Assembly (NCBI GenBank): GCA_022447225.1
Contig: JAKVAZ010000004.1
Location: forward strand, 1 to 64,000
DNA: 64,000 bases
Origin: Fuerstiella sp.
GTDB taxonomy: Bacteria; Planctomycetota; Planctomycetia; Planctomycetales; Planctomycetaceae
Direction of reading: 5' to 3'
Shown here piece after piece: positions 28,589 through 39,443 of this stretch (its first letter is position 1; every line of letters starts with the position of its first letter). Below the pieces are notes generated by a model. That model saw nothing but the letters and a program-made list of their open reading frames with translations. It was not told the origin of the DNA and made no database searches. A program made the translations under genes and the position numbers.

Positions 28589-29383
28589 ATGAGTGAGCGA
28601 TTAGCTAACAAAGTAGCGATTGTCACGGGAGCCGGCTCGTCGGGACCTGGCTGGGGCAATGGAAAGGCGACCGCCGTGCTGTTTGCTCGTGAAGGCGCCA
28701 AAGTATTTGCCATCGACATCAATGGCGAAGCCCTCGCTGAAACTCAGCAGATCATCAGAAGTGAAGGCGGCGACTGCGCCGTGAGACAGGTTGATGTCAC
28801 CCGGTCAGATCAGGTCGAATCGATGGTCAACTGCTGCATCGAGACTTACGGCGGTATCGATATCCTGCACAACAATGTCGGTATTCTGGATGTAGGCGGC
28901 CCCGTCGAATCGAGCGAAGAAAGCTGGGATCGTGTTGTGGCCGTCAACCTTAAAAGCATGTTTTTAACGTGTAAATACACGCTGCCTCACATGGAACAAC
29001 ATGGTGGTGTCATCGTCAATATTTCGTCGATCGTGGGTATTCGTTATCTGGGCGTGCCCTACGTCTCTTACAGCGCCACCAAAGCAGCCGTCCTGCAACT
29101 GACCCAAAGTGTTGCCCTGCAGTATGCTGACAGGAATGTTCGGGCCAACACAATTCTTCCCGGTCTGATGAATACACCAATGATCATTGAACCTCTGAAG
29201 AATGCTTACGCGGACGGCGACATCGGCCGCATGCTCGAAATGCGGAACAATCAGGTTCCCATGAAACGGATGGGAGATGCCTGGGACGTCGCTCATGCTG
29301 CACTGTTTCTGGCATCAGACGAGGCTAAATATATCACGGGTGCCCAACTGGTAGTTGACGGCGGACTGACCTGCAAATCCTGA
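28589..29383 (+). CDS. Short-chain dehydrogenase/reductase (SDR)
   Basis: This 264-aa classical SDR has the cofactor motif TGAGSSGPGWGNGKA (about 14-28), longer than the usual TGxxxGIG. It also has HNNVGI near 95 (NNAG equivalent), the catalytic Ser in ISSIVG near 150, and YSATKAAV (Tyr and Lys) near 167. The C-terminal AQLVVDGGLTCK is typical. The frame stays open about 220 bases further upstream, but the ATG at 28589 places the Rossmann motif at the normal distance from the N terminus and avoids overlap with the divergent gene. The reaction is NAD(P)-dependent alcohol/ketone interconversion, substrate unknown. It may act on the same pathway as the neighbouring aldolase. Confidence 0.9.
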   Translation: MSERLANKVAIVTGAGSSGPGWGNGKATAVLFAREGAKVFAIDINGEALAETQQIIRSEGGDCAVRQVDVTRSDQVESMVNCCIETYGGIDILHNNVGILDVGGPVESSEESWDRVVAVNLKSMFLTCKYTLPHMEQHGGVIVNISSIVGIRYLGVPYVSYSATKAAVLQLTQSVALQYADRNVRANTILPGLMNTPMIIEPLKNAYADGDIGRMLEMRNNQVPMKRMGDAWDVAHAALFLASDEAKYITGAQLVVDGGLTCKS

Positions 29384-29604
29384 CAGACGTGTCTCCCCGT
29401 GCACCAGCAACACTCAACGATCAAAAATACAAAAATAGCGAGACCTGTTATCTGCGGGTTCCGAACAATCGAAATTTCATTTTCCGATGATTAAGCTGGC
29501 TGTGATTCAGTGGATCAACGAGAGACGCACTCCCCAAAGTCATTTGATCGGGCGAGGTTCTCCGGATATTGTCAAAGTAGGAAACTCTATTACAGGAGTC
29601 TGAA

Positions 29605-30337
29605 ATGCCAAACTATCCGGTTTCGGAGTTGCGAAACGTTGTCCTTGTAGGAAACGGAAATTCCGGAAAAACATCGCTGGCTGATCTCATTCTGTTCAAG
29701 GCCGGAGAAACAGACAAACCAGGGTCTCCGGATGAGTACTTCACCAAAGAAAAGTTTCCAAACCTGCGGGAATTTCATTTTGACCCGGAACTGAATTTCT
29801 GTTTTGTTGACAGTATCAGCAGTGGATCTGTGTCCAATCAGTTCATCCCTGCTGTTGAGAAGGGCGTCCGCGAGCAGATGAGCCGGGGAGTACTTGCCGG
29901 ATACCAGGTGCAGAATGTGATTGTTGAACTGTTCTATGGCAAAGATCACACGGTAGACAGCAACGAAACAGCATTCAAAACAGCAGGTGTGGCCTGCTTC
30001 TGCGATTTGTTCAAACAGGCAGAACCTGCGATTCTGGAACCATTTGTATCAATGGAGATAACAGTTCCGAACGACGGGATTGGTGATGTCACCAGCGACC
30101 TGAATCCCCGGCGGGGCCAGGTAGAAGGATTCGACAAAATTCCCGGTGGCCTGACGATCATCCACGCAAAAGTACCGCTTGCGCGGCGTAATGACCTATG
30201 CCCACTCCATTTCAAGTCTGACGCGTGGTCAGGGCTCATTCACAATGGACTTCAGCTCGTATGAATTTGTACCTGCAAACGAGCAGGCGGCGATTGTGGT
30301 CCAACACAATGAGAAACAGGAATCCACTGCACGGTAA
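29605..30337 (+). pseudogene. Degraded elongation factor G: P-loop joined to domains IV/V, then frameshift
   Basis: A good AGGAG precedes ATG 29605. Residues 1-37 match the EF-G/TypA N terminus with the P-loop (GNGNSGKTSL, 16-25; the usual His residues are Asn). From about residue 50 the protein matches EF-G domain IV and V (FVDSISSGSVSNQFIPAVEK at 67-86, then GDVTSDLNPRRGQVEG at 160-175). Most of the GTPase domain and domains II-III, roughly 430 residues, is absent. At about 30184 one extra base shifts the frame. The genuine EF-G end (MTYAHSISSLTRGQGSFTMD onward) continues in the other frame from 30188 to TAA 30335. In the original frame the product would end at 30264 with an unrelated tail. 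This is a decaying EF-G paralogue. A functional gene must lie elsewhere. Confidence 0.85.
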
Positions 30338-30378
30338 ACCATGTCATTGAACGACCGTTATAGAAATGAACTGAACCT

Positions 30379-31647
30379 ATGCCCCAACTGTGTACGCTGA
30401 TCACCGGCTTCCTGACGGTCACACTTACAATAGCTCACGCTGCTGACTGGCAGCAGTTTCGAGGCCCCGACGGTTCCGGAATCTCGCACGAGAAAAACAT
30501 TCCCGTCACCTGGGGACCGGAAGAGAACATCGCCTGGCAGTCCCCGCTGCCAGGTCCAGGCAATAGTAGTCCCATCGTTTCCAACGGCCGGGTATTTGTC
30601 ACCTGTGCAACAGACCAGGGTAAAAATCGCGGGCTGCACTGTTTTGATCGCAGAGACGGTACAGAACTTTGGAACCGAACGGTCCGATACGCCAAAATCA
30701 CCCCCACGCACGCACAGAATCCGTATGGGGCGTCAACACCGGTTGCTGATGGTCGACATGTTGTGGTTTGGCACGGAACACTCGGTTTGTACTGCTATGA
30801 CTTCAACGGCCATGAACTTTGGCACACAGACCTGGGAGAATTCAGCCATGTGTATGGCTATGCCTCTTCTCCCGTCATTCACGATGCCAAAGTTATCCTG
30901 AATTTCGGACCAGGTGAACGAACGTTTATGACAGCAGTTGACCTGCACACCGGTGAAATACTGTGGCAGACGAAAGAACCAGGAGGCTTCAGTACACGAA
31001 AGCCGAAAATCGTCGGCTCATTCAGCACGCCGATGATTGTCGAGGTCGACGGGCGGGAACAGATCATCTGCACCATGCCCACCCGGGTTGTCGCTTACGA
31101 TCCGCATTCAGGAGACATCATCTGGACCTGCGACGGACTTCCCAATCCATCCACGGATCTTGTCTACACATCACCCCTGATTGCTGATGGAATTGGCGTC
31201 GCCATGACGGGTGCACGTGGACCGGCATTCGCTTTTCGACTCGGCGGTTCGGGAAATGTAACTGACACCAATCGTCTTTGGGGCGTCGACAGCGGCCAGC
31301 CTGACCGTCTTGGTTCGGGTGTGATCATTGAAGACCACATCTATGTTGCCAACGCAGATGTGGGAACCGCGCAGTGTCTGGAACTGCAAACAGGCAATCT
31401 GGTCTGGAGAGCTCGACTGCCCGGAGCCAACTGGGGATCGATCGTATACGCCGACGGAAGAATGTATGTCACGGGTCGCAACGGCACAACAAGCGTCTTT
31501 GTGCCCAATCCGGCAGAGATGGAACTGGTTGCCAGCAATAAACTTGACGAACCAAGTGATTCCACACCCGCCATCTCCAACGGACAGATTTTTTTGCGGA
31601 CTGATCTGCACTTGTTCTGTATCGGGCAGAGCGGCGACAGTCGGTGA
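30379..31647 (+). CDS. Secreted PQQ-like beta-propeller repeat protein
   Basis: This 422-aa protein has a signal peptide (hydrophobic core about 4-20, cleavage near AHAAD) and then the header WQQFRGPDGSGIS typical of planctomycete PQQ-repeat proteins. At least five blade repeats follow, each with a tryptophan-containing strand such as GTELWNR, HELWHTD, EILWQTK, DIIWTCD and NLVWRAR. There is no dehydrogenase active site, so it is probably a structural or binding propeller (BamB-like) acting outside the inner membrane. It starts 41 bases after the EF-G remnant on the same strand. Confidence 0.88.
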   Translation: MPQLCTLITGFLTVTLTIAHAADWQQFRGPDGSGISHEKNIPVTWGPEENIAWQSPLPGPGNSSPIVSNGRVFVTCATDQGKNRGLHCFDRRDGTELWNRTVRYAKITPTHAQNPYGASTPVADGRHVVVWHGTLGLYCYDFNGHELWHTDLGEFSHVYGYASSPVIHDAKVILNFGPGERTFMTAVDLHTGEILWQTKEPGGFSTRKPKIVGSFSTPMIVEVDGREQIICTMPTRVVAYDPHSGDIIWTCDGLPNPSTDLVYTSPLIADGIGVAMTGARGPAFAFRLGGSGNVTDTNRLWGVDSGQPDRLGSGVIIEDHIYVANADVGTAQCLELQTGNLVWRARLPGANWGSIVYADGRMYVTGRNGTTSVFVPNPAEMELVASNKLDEPSDSTPAISNGQIFLRTDLHLFCIGQSGDSR

Positions 31648-31903
31648 ACGACCCTCAGCAATCGCCGAACTTATGTCTGTAATTCCGGCAGCAGTTGGAC
31701 ACGCAGACCATACGGCATGTGCGCATCGAACGAATCATGTTCTCGAAATATTTCCGGGGTGTCAGACGTTTTTTGACACGATTCATACCAAACCCGGTGC
31801 CGGATGTCTTCGCGTACTGGTATTGGTCAGCTGTCTGTTCTGCGAACCAAACAGTACAGAACAACCGAAGACACCGACAGCTTTCCGGCAGCCGGTCAAT
31901 CGA

Positions 31904-34900
31904 CTAAACCTCGTCGTCAAGCATCTCTGCCAGCTGACGGTCCAGGTCTCTTTGTGTCATATGTTTAAATTCCGCAGCATCAAGAACTGACGGTTCAATG
32001 CCATCGAGCTGGTCCCGAATCCTTACCTGTTCCCGACCAAGACTGTTCATCCATTCCGGTGTTTCAATTCCGGACCCCTGCCGGCCTTCCATGTAATCAT
32101 CGATTTCATCTCTCAGAAGCTCGAAATTCCTTTCGGCTTCCTGTTCAGACACATTCGGAAGTTCAGGATTGCACAGAGCGACGCGAGCCGTCATTCGATT
32201 GACCTGAAGTGGACCGATCAGACGGTCACCAATCAAATCGTGCATCGTTGGCAGACGCACTCCGTAAGTAACTTCCAGATCATGCAGTTCATTTACCAGT
32301 GACTCTGCTGATTCACGTGTTTCATCAGCGAGCTCTTGCTCAATCCTCGTACCCATATCCGCCACGCCAGTCCGCACAATAACTTCGTGAACAAAATGAT
32401 AGGGTAAGTGATTCCATTCAAAACGATCGTAAAGGGATTTGACCCGCAGGAAGTCCAGCAGGCAGTACAAACGATTGCCATAGTCGGACTGGGTTGTTGT
32501 CGTGTTGTATTCCAGAAACAGATCAAAATTGTCCACCACCGACTCATATACAAATTCCATGATGTCGACGGCATGTTCGCGTTCGATCCGTCCCTCCTGC
32601 AAATCCTCGATAATACGAATTTTTCGGTAGGGAGCAACATTGTCCTCAAGCTCATTCAGCAGTGATTCTGCACCGTGCACCACGATAGCCCGGGCGTTGC
32701 CCAGGGTGAGCATTCTCGTGTGGAAAAGCTCATCTCCGTATGCCTCGATGAACTCACGTACCTCCAGGCAACGTTCTTCGTCGTGCAGTTCTTCCACGAT
32801 GGACAGTCGCATTGAACTGCTATGCTGAGCCCACAGCATCCCGTAGGAATCCATCAGTCGCTGAATGCGGCGGTAAGCTTTCTTGCGTTGTGTGGTCGTT
32901 TCCAGTTTCCAGCGTTGTGCGGCGTGCATCATTGACTCGACCGAACAGGTCAGCCCCATCCGAAACAATCGATCAAACTCAGTGACTGCCTGCCCCGGCG
33001 GCCTTCGGCTCCGCTCCATTCGGCAGGCCGTCTGCAGCAGCTGATAAGTCTGCCGCAGCAGACCTAAGCGTGGAAGCTGCCCCAAAAGCAGTCGGATAAC
33101 GGCCTGCAAAGTACGTGCTCGAAGAATATCTCGAGGATTGCCACCGTTTTCGAACGGTACATACAGCAGCGGACGTCGTCTCAACTGTTTGAGGAATTCC
33201 GGGAAGACCTGCCTGACCGCCGAACTGTTGTCAGTCAGCACAGATCTTAGAAGTCGAATCAGACAATCGCTGAACTGTGAATCTCCCTCCGTATTGTTTT
33301 CACGCGACTCAGGCAGCAGAGCTCCAAGAAGACGTTCCGCCAGCAGGAACTGGACTGTGGTCGAAATCACATTCTGCATCAACAGAAAACGCGACTGCAT
33401 CTGGACGTCAAAATCGATATTGGCTTCCAGATCGGCCGACAATGTCTGAATTTCAAAGTCACTGATTTCTCTCAACAGAACCGAAAGATGCTCGAGGAAA
33501 TGACGTATCGCAGAATCCCATTCGTGCAGATGCATCTGGATTTCATCAGATGACAGATCCTGTGGGGTGCGTCGTGCCAGCCCAATTGCGGCATTGCTGA
33601 ATAATGATCCGAGTGTATGCAGGAATTTCAGCCGCGGTTCGATCTGCCGATACAGAATCTCAAACTCTGTTGTTCCGGGTGATAACCCTTCATCCATCGT
33701 ATCCGATTCGTTGCCGTCGTCCGTACTGTCTCGATACACAATGCCCTCGAAGGCCGATTCCCGCCAGGCCTCGTCTTCCGACTGATCGTCATCAAACAGA
33801 TGGTCGAAATCTGTTTGCGGATCATCGGCAGAATTAACACTTCGGTGACGATCAGCAAATTCACCAAGCGATGGAACCTGCCAGTATTCGCCCGCATTGG
33901 CTTCCAGGAAAGAGAACAGACGACGCAGCAACTGCCATTGATCGGAAAGATCATTTCTTTGCATCATCAGATTCATAAGCCGCAGAAACTGCGTGTGAAT
34001 CGAATGTCGGCCCGATTCAAGTCCAAACACTTCCGCCTGGCTCAGCCACTGGATCAGCAGGCCGGTTGCTGCAACCAGATCGTCACGATCAAGCAACGCG
34101 GAAACGACCTGGGAAAAACTTCGGGCGGATGCAAAACGACCGACGTGATTCTTCCAGAACGACATATCAGCAGCAGCTTCGCCTGCCGTCCGCCATTCCG
34201 CCAGCGCCGCGGCAACGTGCTCCGCAGCAGCGACAGATTCACGGCCACGAATTTCAGGCAAGTCTGTTACAGTGGTAGTGGCGTATTGATCCCACTGGTC
34301 TGCCAGTTTTTGAAAATCCTGATAGACGATGTGGTGATAATCGTTCTGCCCCGCCGCGGCAGCTTCGGCCATCACAAAGGAACAGGAATCAAAGATTTGT
34401 TCCATCAGATCCATCAGGATTTCTATACGATTGTCAGGAATGGCATCTTCACGTGCCGTGAACAGGGGAAACATTCCCTGAAACCCAAGGATGTTCCAGG
34501 GGTCAACGAAGCCTCCGCACCGAATACCGGACTGTAAAAGCTTGTGGCAGGTCTGAAGCTGTTCCACGGCATCTGCGAGCTGATCGCTGCGAACCAGACG
34601 ATGGATCAGCATGAGCCTTGAGCAGATTTCGGATTCAAACCGGGCGGAGGTACAGGGGATAACTCCCGCTTCTTCACGGCTGGCAGCTTCAAATCCCATG
34701 GAAGCATACAACCATGAAAGATGCCGATGCTGCACCTGTTGTGCTCCATAGCGAGACAGGTTCATGTTGAGTTCATGCCGAACGTGACCGAACGGCTGTC
34801 GGGATTCTTCTGTCTGTCGTTGGAGACGTTTGCCACGTTCACCCTGTGCAGCATCCAGAAGCGTCTGGTAAAATGCATCACGCTGCCGGGCAACCTTAGG

Positions 34901-35854
34901 CAGTAAAGAGGTCAGTGAGACTCCGGAATCGAATGTCTGTGGCCCCGAACCACTGATCGACGACGCCATCAGAATGGTGCCCGCAAGAACGGCTGAGGAA
35001 TCAAAGAGACGTTCTTCTGAAGATGTCCCGTTGTCGGTGTGCAGCCAGTCGAGAAGAGAATCCAGAATGATCCTGCGGATCACGAAGCGACAATAGAATC
35101 CCTTGATACTGATGAAATCCGGGTCCCATTCGCCAAACATATAGTTCGTACGTTTGTTTACCGGATGCAGATGATCGTGTGCCCGCACATCCAGAGACAA
35201 TTCCTCCATGCGATCCAGACTGAAGTGAGCCGGTGCGGTCAGGTCTTCCGGAAGCTCTCTGAGAAAATCGAGTGTCGATTCGAGTAGCCGTTTCCATGGA
35301 CCGAAAGCAACTCCGACACCACGCAGGTACAACGGAATCGAACAAAACCGTTCCCCGCCGTAGACTTCGGCTTTACGATCGTTTTCCAGCACAGCGACCG
35401 GACGATAGCCAACAAACTGATTAAGAAATTCGAGCGCAGCGGTAGACAAATCCGTATTCTCATTCCAGCCATGCAGACTGCCGGCGCGCAGAGTCGCTTC
35501 AAAAACACGTCCAATGAAAAACGGAGAAAAGAAATCAGCATCGCTCAGATGAATCAGAAGATCCGAGTGATGCCGGCGATACGCGGGGATCACTTCACCG
35601 AGTGCCACTGAAATCGCGTTGGTGGCCTGCATCGTATCGTTAAAGCCGGGCGTGTCGCCGGCCTGCAGTCGGGTCAGAGCTGAAAGCAGCCGATCCCTGA
35701 GATCCTCCGGACGCAACGGGGCACTGACTTCGCTGAACAGACCATTGAGGGCTGTTTGGAATGAAGGACTGGGGGTGCCATCGGAGAAATTCAAATAGCC
35801 CAGCAATTCACGGCAGGCATCGGGCTGAATCGATTCGGATGTGTCCACGGACAT
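31904..35854 (-). CDS. Large soluble protein of unknown function
   Basis: This 1316-aa protein has no signal peptide or transmembrane segment. It is helical throughout and rich in Leu, Arg, Glu and Gln, with many amphipathic stretches. An acidic linker lies around residues 690-725 (DDPQTDFDHLFDDDQSEDE). I see no nucleotide-binding loop, metal-binding cluster or catalytic motif. The helical-repeat character suggests a scaffold or solenoid, but this is impression only. It starts 152 bases downstream of the RNase Y gene on the same strand, so the two may be co-transcribed. The codon use and length give no sign of transfer. Confidence 0.75.
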   Translation of the reverse strand: MSVDTSESIQPDACRELLGYLNFSDGTPSPSFQTALNGLFSEVSAPLRPEDLRDRLLSALTRLQAGDTPGFNDTMQATNAISVALGEVIPAYRRHHSDLLIHLSDADFFSPFFIGRVFEATLRAGSLHGWNENTDLSTAALEFLNQFVGYRPVAVLENDRKAEVYGGERFCSIPLYLRGVGVAFGPWKRLLESTLDFLRELPEDLTAPAHFSLDRMEELSLDVRAHDHLHPVNKRTNYMFGEWDPDFISIKGFYCRFVIRRIILDSLLDWLHTDNGTSSEERLFDSSAVLAGTILMASSISGSGPQTFDSGVSLTSLLPKVARQRDAFYQTLLDAAQGERGKRLQRQTEESRQPFGHVRHELNMNLSRYGAQQVQHRHLSWLYASMGFEAASREEAGVIPCTSARFESEICSRLMLIHRLVRSDQLADAVEQLQTCHKLLQSGIRCGGFVDPWNILGFQGMFPLFTAREDAIPDNRIEILMDLMEQIFDSCSFVMAEAAAAGQNDYHHIVYQDFQKLADQWDQYATTTVTDLPEIRGRESVAAAEHVAAALAEWRTAGEAAADMSFWKNHVGRFASARSFSQVVSALLDRDDLVAATGLLIQWLSQAEVFGLESGRHSIHTQFLRLMNLMMQRNDLSDQWQLLRRLFSFLEANAGEYWQVPSLGEFADRHRSVNSADDPQTDFDHLFDDDQSEDEAWRESAFEGIVYRDSTDDGNESDTMDEGLSPGTTEFEILYRQIEPRLKFLHTLGSLFSNAAIGLARRTPQDLSSDEIQMHLHEWDSAIRHFLEHLSVLLREISDFEIQTLSADLEANIDFDVQMQSRFLLMQNVISTTVQFLLAERLLGALLPESRENNTEGDSQFSDCLIRLLRSVLTDNSSAVRQVFPEFLKQLRRRPLLYVPFENGGNPRDILRARTLQAVIRLLLGQLPRLGLLRQTYQLLQTACRMERSRRPPGQAVTEFDRLFRMGLTCSVESMMHAAQRWKLETTTQRKKAYRRIQRLMDSYGMLWAQHSSSMRLSIVEELHDEERCLEVREFIEAYGDELFHTRMLTLGNARAIVVHGAESLLNELEDNVAPYRKIRIIEDLQEGRIEREHAVDIMEFVYESVVDNFDLFLEYNTTTTQSDYGNRLYCLLDFLRVKSLYDRFEWNHLPYHFVHEVIVRTGVADMGTRIEQELADETRESAESLVNELHDLEVTYGVRLPTMHDLIGDRLIGPLQVNRMTARVALCNPELPNVSEQEAERNFELLRDEIDDYMEGRQGSGIETPEWMNSLGREQVRIRDQLDGIEPSVLDAAEFKHMTQRDLDRQLAEMLDDEV

Positions 35855-36006
35855 TCAAACGGCTTGACGATCAATGTGAATATCGAAACAAAGGACATTG
35901 GGGGCAATGAGGAAGTCGGCACGAAAACAGAACCATCGTACCTCACGGAGCGTTAAACGACAGCACCAGCCCCCGTAACAGATGCGAACATTTCAGTTGT
36001 CTGAGG

Positions 36007-37554
36007 TTACTTTGCATATTCAACGGCACGCGTTTCGCGCAATACAGTGACTTTCACTTCACCCGGATAGGTTAAAGTCTGTTCGATGGCCCCTGCGACG
36101 TCACGACTCAGTTTTTTGGCCTGCCGATCATTCACGTAGGACGAATCCACCAGAATGCGGACTTCGCGTCCGGCCTGTACAGCAAAAGCATGATCGACTC
36201 CCGGAAATCCACAGGCCAGCGTTTCCAGCTCTTCGAGACGTCGAACATACTTCTCAAGGGTTTCCCGACGAGCACCGGGACGGGCTGCGGAAATCGCGTC
36301 GGCCGCTGCAACAAGAACCGTATAGATGTATTCCGGACGGATATCATCATGGTGGCCCGCCGCCGCATGCACGACTTCTTCACCTTCGCCGTAACGTCTG
36401 AGTAATTCCGCCCCGACTGCAGGATGCCCGCCTTCCATTTCGTGGTCGGCCGCCTTTCCCAAATCGTGTAGAAATCCGCAGCGCCGAGCGAGTGTTCCAT
36501 CCAGTCCCAGTTGTTCTGCCATCATTCCTGTCAGATGAGCAACCTCAATCGAATGCTGCCTGACATTCTGGCTGTAACTGGTTCGAAACTGCAGTCGGCC
36601 CATCAGGTCAACCAGCTTCTTATGCAGTCCGCGCACGCCGGCTTCCTCACAGGCTTCCAATCCCATTCTTCGGATATGTTCCTGCATTTCCTTCTGAGTT
36701 TCCTGGACGACTTCTTCAATTCGAGAGGGATGAATACGACCATCCTGAATCAACCGTGTGAGTGACAGCTTGCCAACTTCGCGGCGGACATTGTCAAACG
36801 CCGAGACGATAACAACACCCGGTGTGTCATCAACAATCACATCGACACCGGTCGCTTTTTCAAACGCGCGAATATTTCGGCCCTCGCGTCCGATGATCCG
36901 GCCCTTCATTTCATCACTGGGAATGTCCACACTTGAGACGGTCGTCTCAGAAACATGCGTTGATGCATAACGCTGAACGGCCATTCCAATGATTTCACGC
37001 GCCTGTTTTTCACACTCACCTTTGACTTCATCTTCGTGCTTCATGATCAACGCACCGACTTCGTCGGCCAGATCGCGTTCAATTCGTCGAAGCAGCTGCT
37101 CGGATGCCTGTTCTTTGGTGAGACCGCTGATCTTGTAGAGCTGTTCCCGTTCTTCGTTCAGCAGCCGGTCAAGCTCCTTTTGTCGAGCGTCGGTAGCTTT
37201 ACTGCGTTCTGTCAGTTTCAACTGGGTTGCCTGAAGCATTTGCTCCTTTTTGGTGATGCCATTTTGGAGTTCCCTGAGCTGAGACTCACGTTTGTCGACA
37301 CCGCGTTCCCGGTCGCGAATTTTGTCCCGAAGTTGCTCCAGTTTTTGCTCCTGCTCTTCGCGGCGTTTGAGCATCTCCTCTTTCAGGACAATTTCTTCGT
37401 TACGACGATTGTTTTCAGCATCTCTTCTCGCCTGCTCAAGAATTTCATCACGACCCTGATATGCGCTACCCTTGCGCAAACGGTCGAAAAAGAATCCAAG
37501 TGCGATGCCAGCCAGCCCGGCGGCAACAGCAGCTCCGACAACAGAAGGGTCCAT
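36007..37554 (-). CDS. rny: Ribonuclease Y
   Basis: This 515-aa membrane-anchored endoribonuclease initiates mRNA decay. An N-terminal transmembrane helix (about 5-24) is followed by a long charged coiled coil (about 35-180). A KH domain follows, with the [11 protein letters not shown] loop near 225-235, and then the HD domain with the catalytic pair in FLHDLGKA near 359-366. The C-terminal VREIRAVEY-like end is typical. The frame is open 87 bases further to a TTG at 37641, but starting at ATG 37554 puts the membrane helix at the N terminus and gives the normal family length. Confidence 0.95.
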   Translation of the reverse strand: MDPSVVGAAVAAGLAGIALGFFFDRLRKGSAYQGRDEILEQARRDAENNRRNEEIVLKEEMLKRREEQEQKLEQLRDKIRDRERGVDKRESQLRELQNGITKKEQMLQATQLKLTERSKATDARQKELDRLLNEEREQLYKISGLTKEQASEQLLRRIERDLADEVGALIMKHEDEVKGECEKQAREIIGMAVQRYASTHVSETTVSSVDIPSDEMKGRIIGREGRNIRAFEKATGVDVIVDDTPGVVIVSAFDNVRREVGKLSLTRLIQDGRIHPSRIEEVVQETQKEMQEHIRRMGLEACEEAGVRGLHKKLVDLMGRLQFRTSYSQNVRQHSIEVAHLTGMMAEQLGLDGTLARRCGFLHDLGKAADHEMEGGHPAVGAELLRRYGEGEEVVHAAAGHHDDIRPEYIYTVLVAAADAISAARPGARRETLEKYVRRLEELETLACGFPGVDHAFAVQAGREVRILVDSSYVNDRQAKKLSRDVAGAIEQTLTYPGEVKVTVLRETRAVEYAK

Positions 37555-37667
37555 GGAAACGTCCCAATTTGTGACGGTTCCTGACGACCTGACTTCAGAC
37601 TCGAATTCACTTATGGAACGGCCCCAAACGCCGTTAGTCAAATCGGTGAATCGACCCTGATTAAAAG

Positions 37668-37943
37668 CTAAACACGCAGGCGAATCGCCGAATTTTCAAA
37701 AAATCCAAACAGATCAGCCAACGTCACTTTGTGTAACCCCGGTGGTACCCCGGCCTGGTACACGGCTGCATACGAACAGTCCGCGTTCGAAGTCGCCGGC
37801 TGGAATGACATAGCGGACCGCCAGTCAATACAGGTCCAAACGCACTCTCCACTTTCGCGGTTACGTTCAGACCACTGGCGCAGAACGCTGACTTGAATCA
37901 GTATTAAGGCCAGCAGCGAAAAAAGGAGCAGTAAGGAAAACAT
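37668..37943 (-). CDS. Possible small membrane protein upstream of rny
   Basis: From ATG 37943 the frame encodes 91 residues beginning with a strongly hydrophobic segment (residues 2-19, mostly Leu, Ile and Phe). A hydrophilic part with three cysteines follows. The frame extends further upstream, but that part has no membrane character and runs close to tilS. I recognise no family. It is on the same strand as rny, 113 bases before it. The ribosome-binding site is weak. Confidence 0.4.
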   Translation of the reverse strand: MFSLLLLFSLLALILIQVSVLRQWSERNRESGECVWTCIDWRSAMSFQPATSNADCSYAAVYQAGVPPGLHKVTLADLFGFFENSAIRLRV

Positions 37944-38184
37944 GTCGTGCGTCGGTGATCTGGAATCGATCTTTCGGGCAAACTCAAACGAACCGCTCCT
38001 GCGAGCTAGTCTGTGTGTCAAGTTCACGTCAGGATCCGAAGACCTGATGGTTATCCTGCCATGTGCATTGTCGTAATCTGACGATGTCCACAGCCAAGTT
38101 TCCCATGCTAACACAGCGAGAAATTCGGTCAACCACCGGCAGAATCCGGTGGTTCCTGCCGTCGTTCTCCCGTCCGGACTGTCA

Positions 38185-39201
38185 ATGAGCGTGAATGTAA
38201 ACGCTAAATTCCTGATATCACTGAAAACCGGCTATGCCGACTGCGGCATCTCGGTACCGGACAACGGGCTGCTGCTGGCTGTCTCCGGCGGGGCGGACAG
38301 TATGGCTCTTCTGCATGGGACTGCACAACTGTGGCCGGACAACACATCCCGGTTTGTTGTGGCACACGTCAATCACAATCTTCGAGGAGGTCAGAGCAGG
38401 GCAGATGCCACATTTGTCGAGACCGCAGCGGAAAAGCTGGGTTTGCAGTTCGTGCTTCTCAGCGGCGATACAGTCGGTGAGCAGCAAATGTCCGGAGGAA
38501 GCACTGAAGAAGTTGCTCGACGGATTCGCTATCAGATGCTTCAGGATTCTGCTCAGTCTGCAGAAGTCGGGCACGTTGTCTGCGCCCACCAGCGTAACGA
38601 TCAGGCAGAAACAATTCTGCACAACATCATTCGTGGTACAGGTTTGCGAGGCCTGACAGGAATGTGCAGAAGGCGCCAACTGAATCACAGGGTTGAGCTG
38701 ATTCGTCCGATGCTGGACATCTCAAGATCTTCCATTGAAGAATTTCTTCATGACCTGGATCAGAAATGGCGTTTCGATGAATCCAATTCATCCGCCATAT
38801 ACACCCGAAACAGGATCCGGAATGATCTGATTCCGACACTGGCCAGGGAATACAACCCGCAGGTTACCGACAGTTTGCTTCGACTGGCGAGTCACGCCAC
38901 TGAAGTCGAAAAACTGTCTGGTCAGGTAGCCCATCGCTGTCTTGACGATGTTATTCTCGAATTGCAGCCAGGCGTTTGCCGGCTAAAACGAAACAAACTA
39001 GCACTTTGGCCGGAATCCGTAGTTCGAACGGCATTGCGACTGATCTGGGATCAGCAGATGTGGCCTCAACAGGGAATGACACAGTCACACTGGAACAATC
39101 TGGCTAAAACGATCCGGCAAGCAGACGGCCAACCAGGCAACTGTCCGGGCATTAAGATCTCCGTCACCCCAACGATCGTTCGTATTTTTCGCTTAAGCTG
39201 A
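38185..39201 (+). CDS. tilS: tRNA(Ile)-lysidine synthase
   Basis: This 338-aa PP-loop ATPase adds lysine to C34 of the CAU-anticodon tRNA-Ile so it reads AUA. The PP-loop motif AVSGGADSMALLHG lies about 31-44. It is followed by AHVNHNLRG near 65 and AHQRNDQAETILHNIIRG near 137-154, both typical of TilS. The C terminus contains a short extra domain and is shorter than in E. coli TilS. The ATG at 38185 was preferred over a GTG 36 bases earlier because it keeps the PP-loop near the usual distance. Confidence 0.93.
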   Translation: MSVNVNAKFLISLKTGYADCGISVPDNGLLLAVSGGADSMALLHGTAQLWPDNTSRFVVAHVNHNLRGGQSRADATFVETAAEKLGLQFVLLSGDTVGEQQMSGGSTEEVARRIRYQMLQDSAQSAEVGHVVCAHQRNDQAETILHNIIRGTGLRGLTGMCRRRQLNHRVELIRPMLDISRSSIEEFLHDLDQKWRFDESNSSAIYTRNRIRNDLIPTLAREYNPQVTDSLLRLASHATEVEKLSGQVAHRCLDDVILELQPGVCRLKRNKLALWPESVVRTALRLIWDQQMWPQQGMTQSHWNNLAKTIRQADGQPGNCPGIKISVTPTIVRIFRLS

Positions 39202-39443
39202 TCGATACCAGACGAATTCGATTTGCATCCAGTGAAACAGGGCAGGTCAATAGAAAACCAAAATACTGCCTGATATCGTGAACATCTGGCAGTGTCCTGC
39301 AGATAGCTCGACTAATCGCATTTCGTGTTAAAACGTTGAAGTTATCGCAGAAATTTTCGTGAACCACTGGACCACACTGCTGAGGTCTGCAGACCCGCAG
39401 TTGTTATAAAATCGATCAAGTGCCAAAACGGCAGGAGACATTA

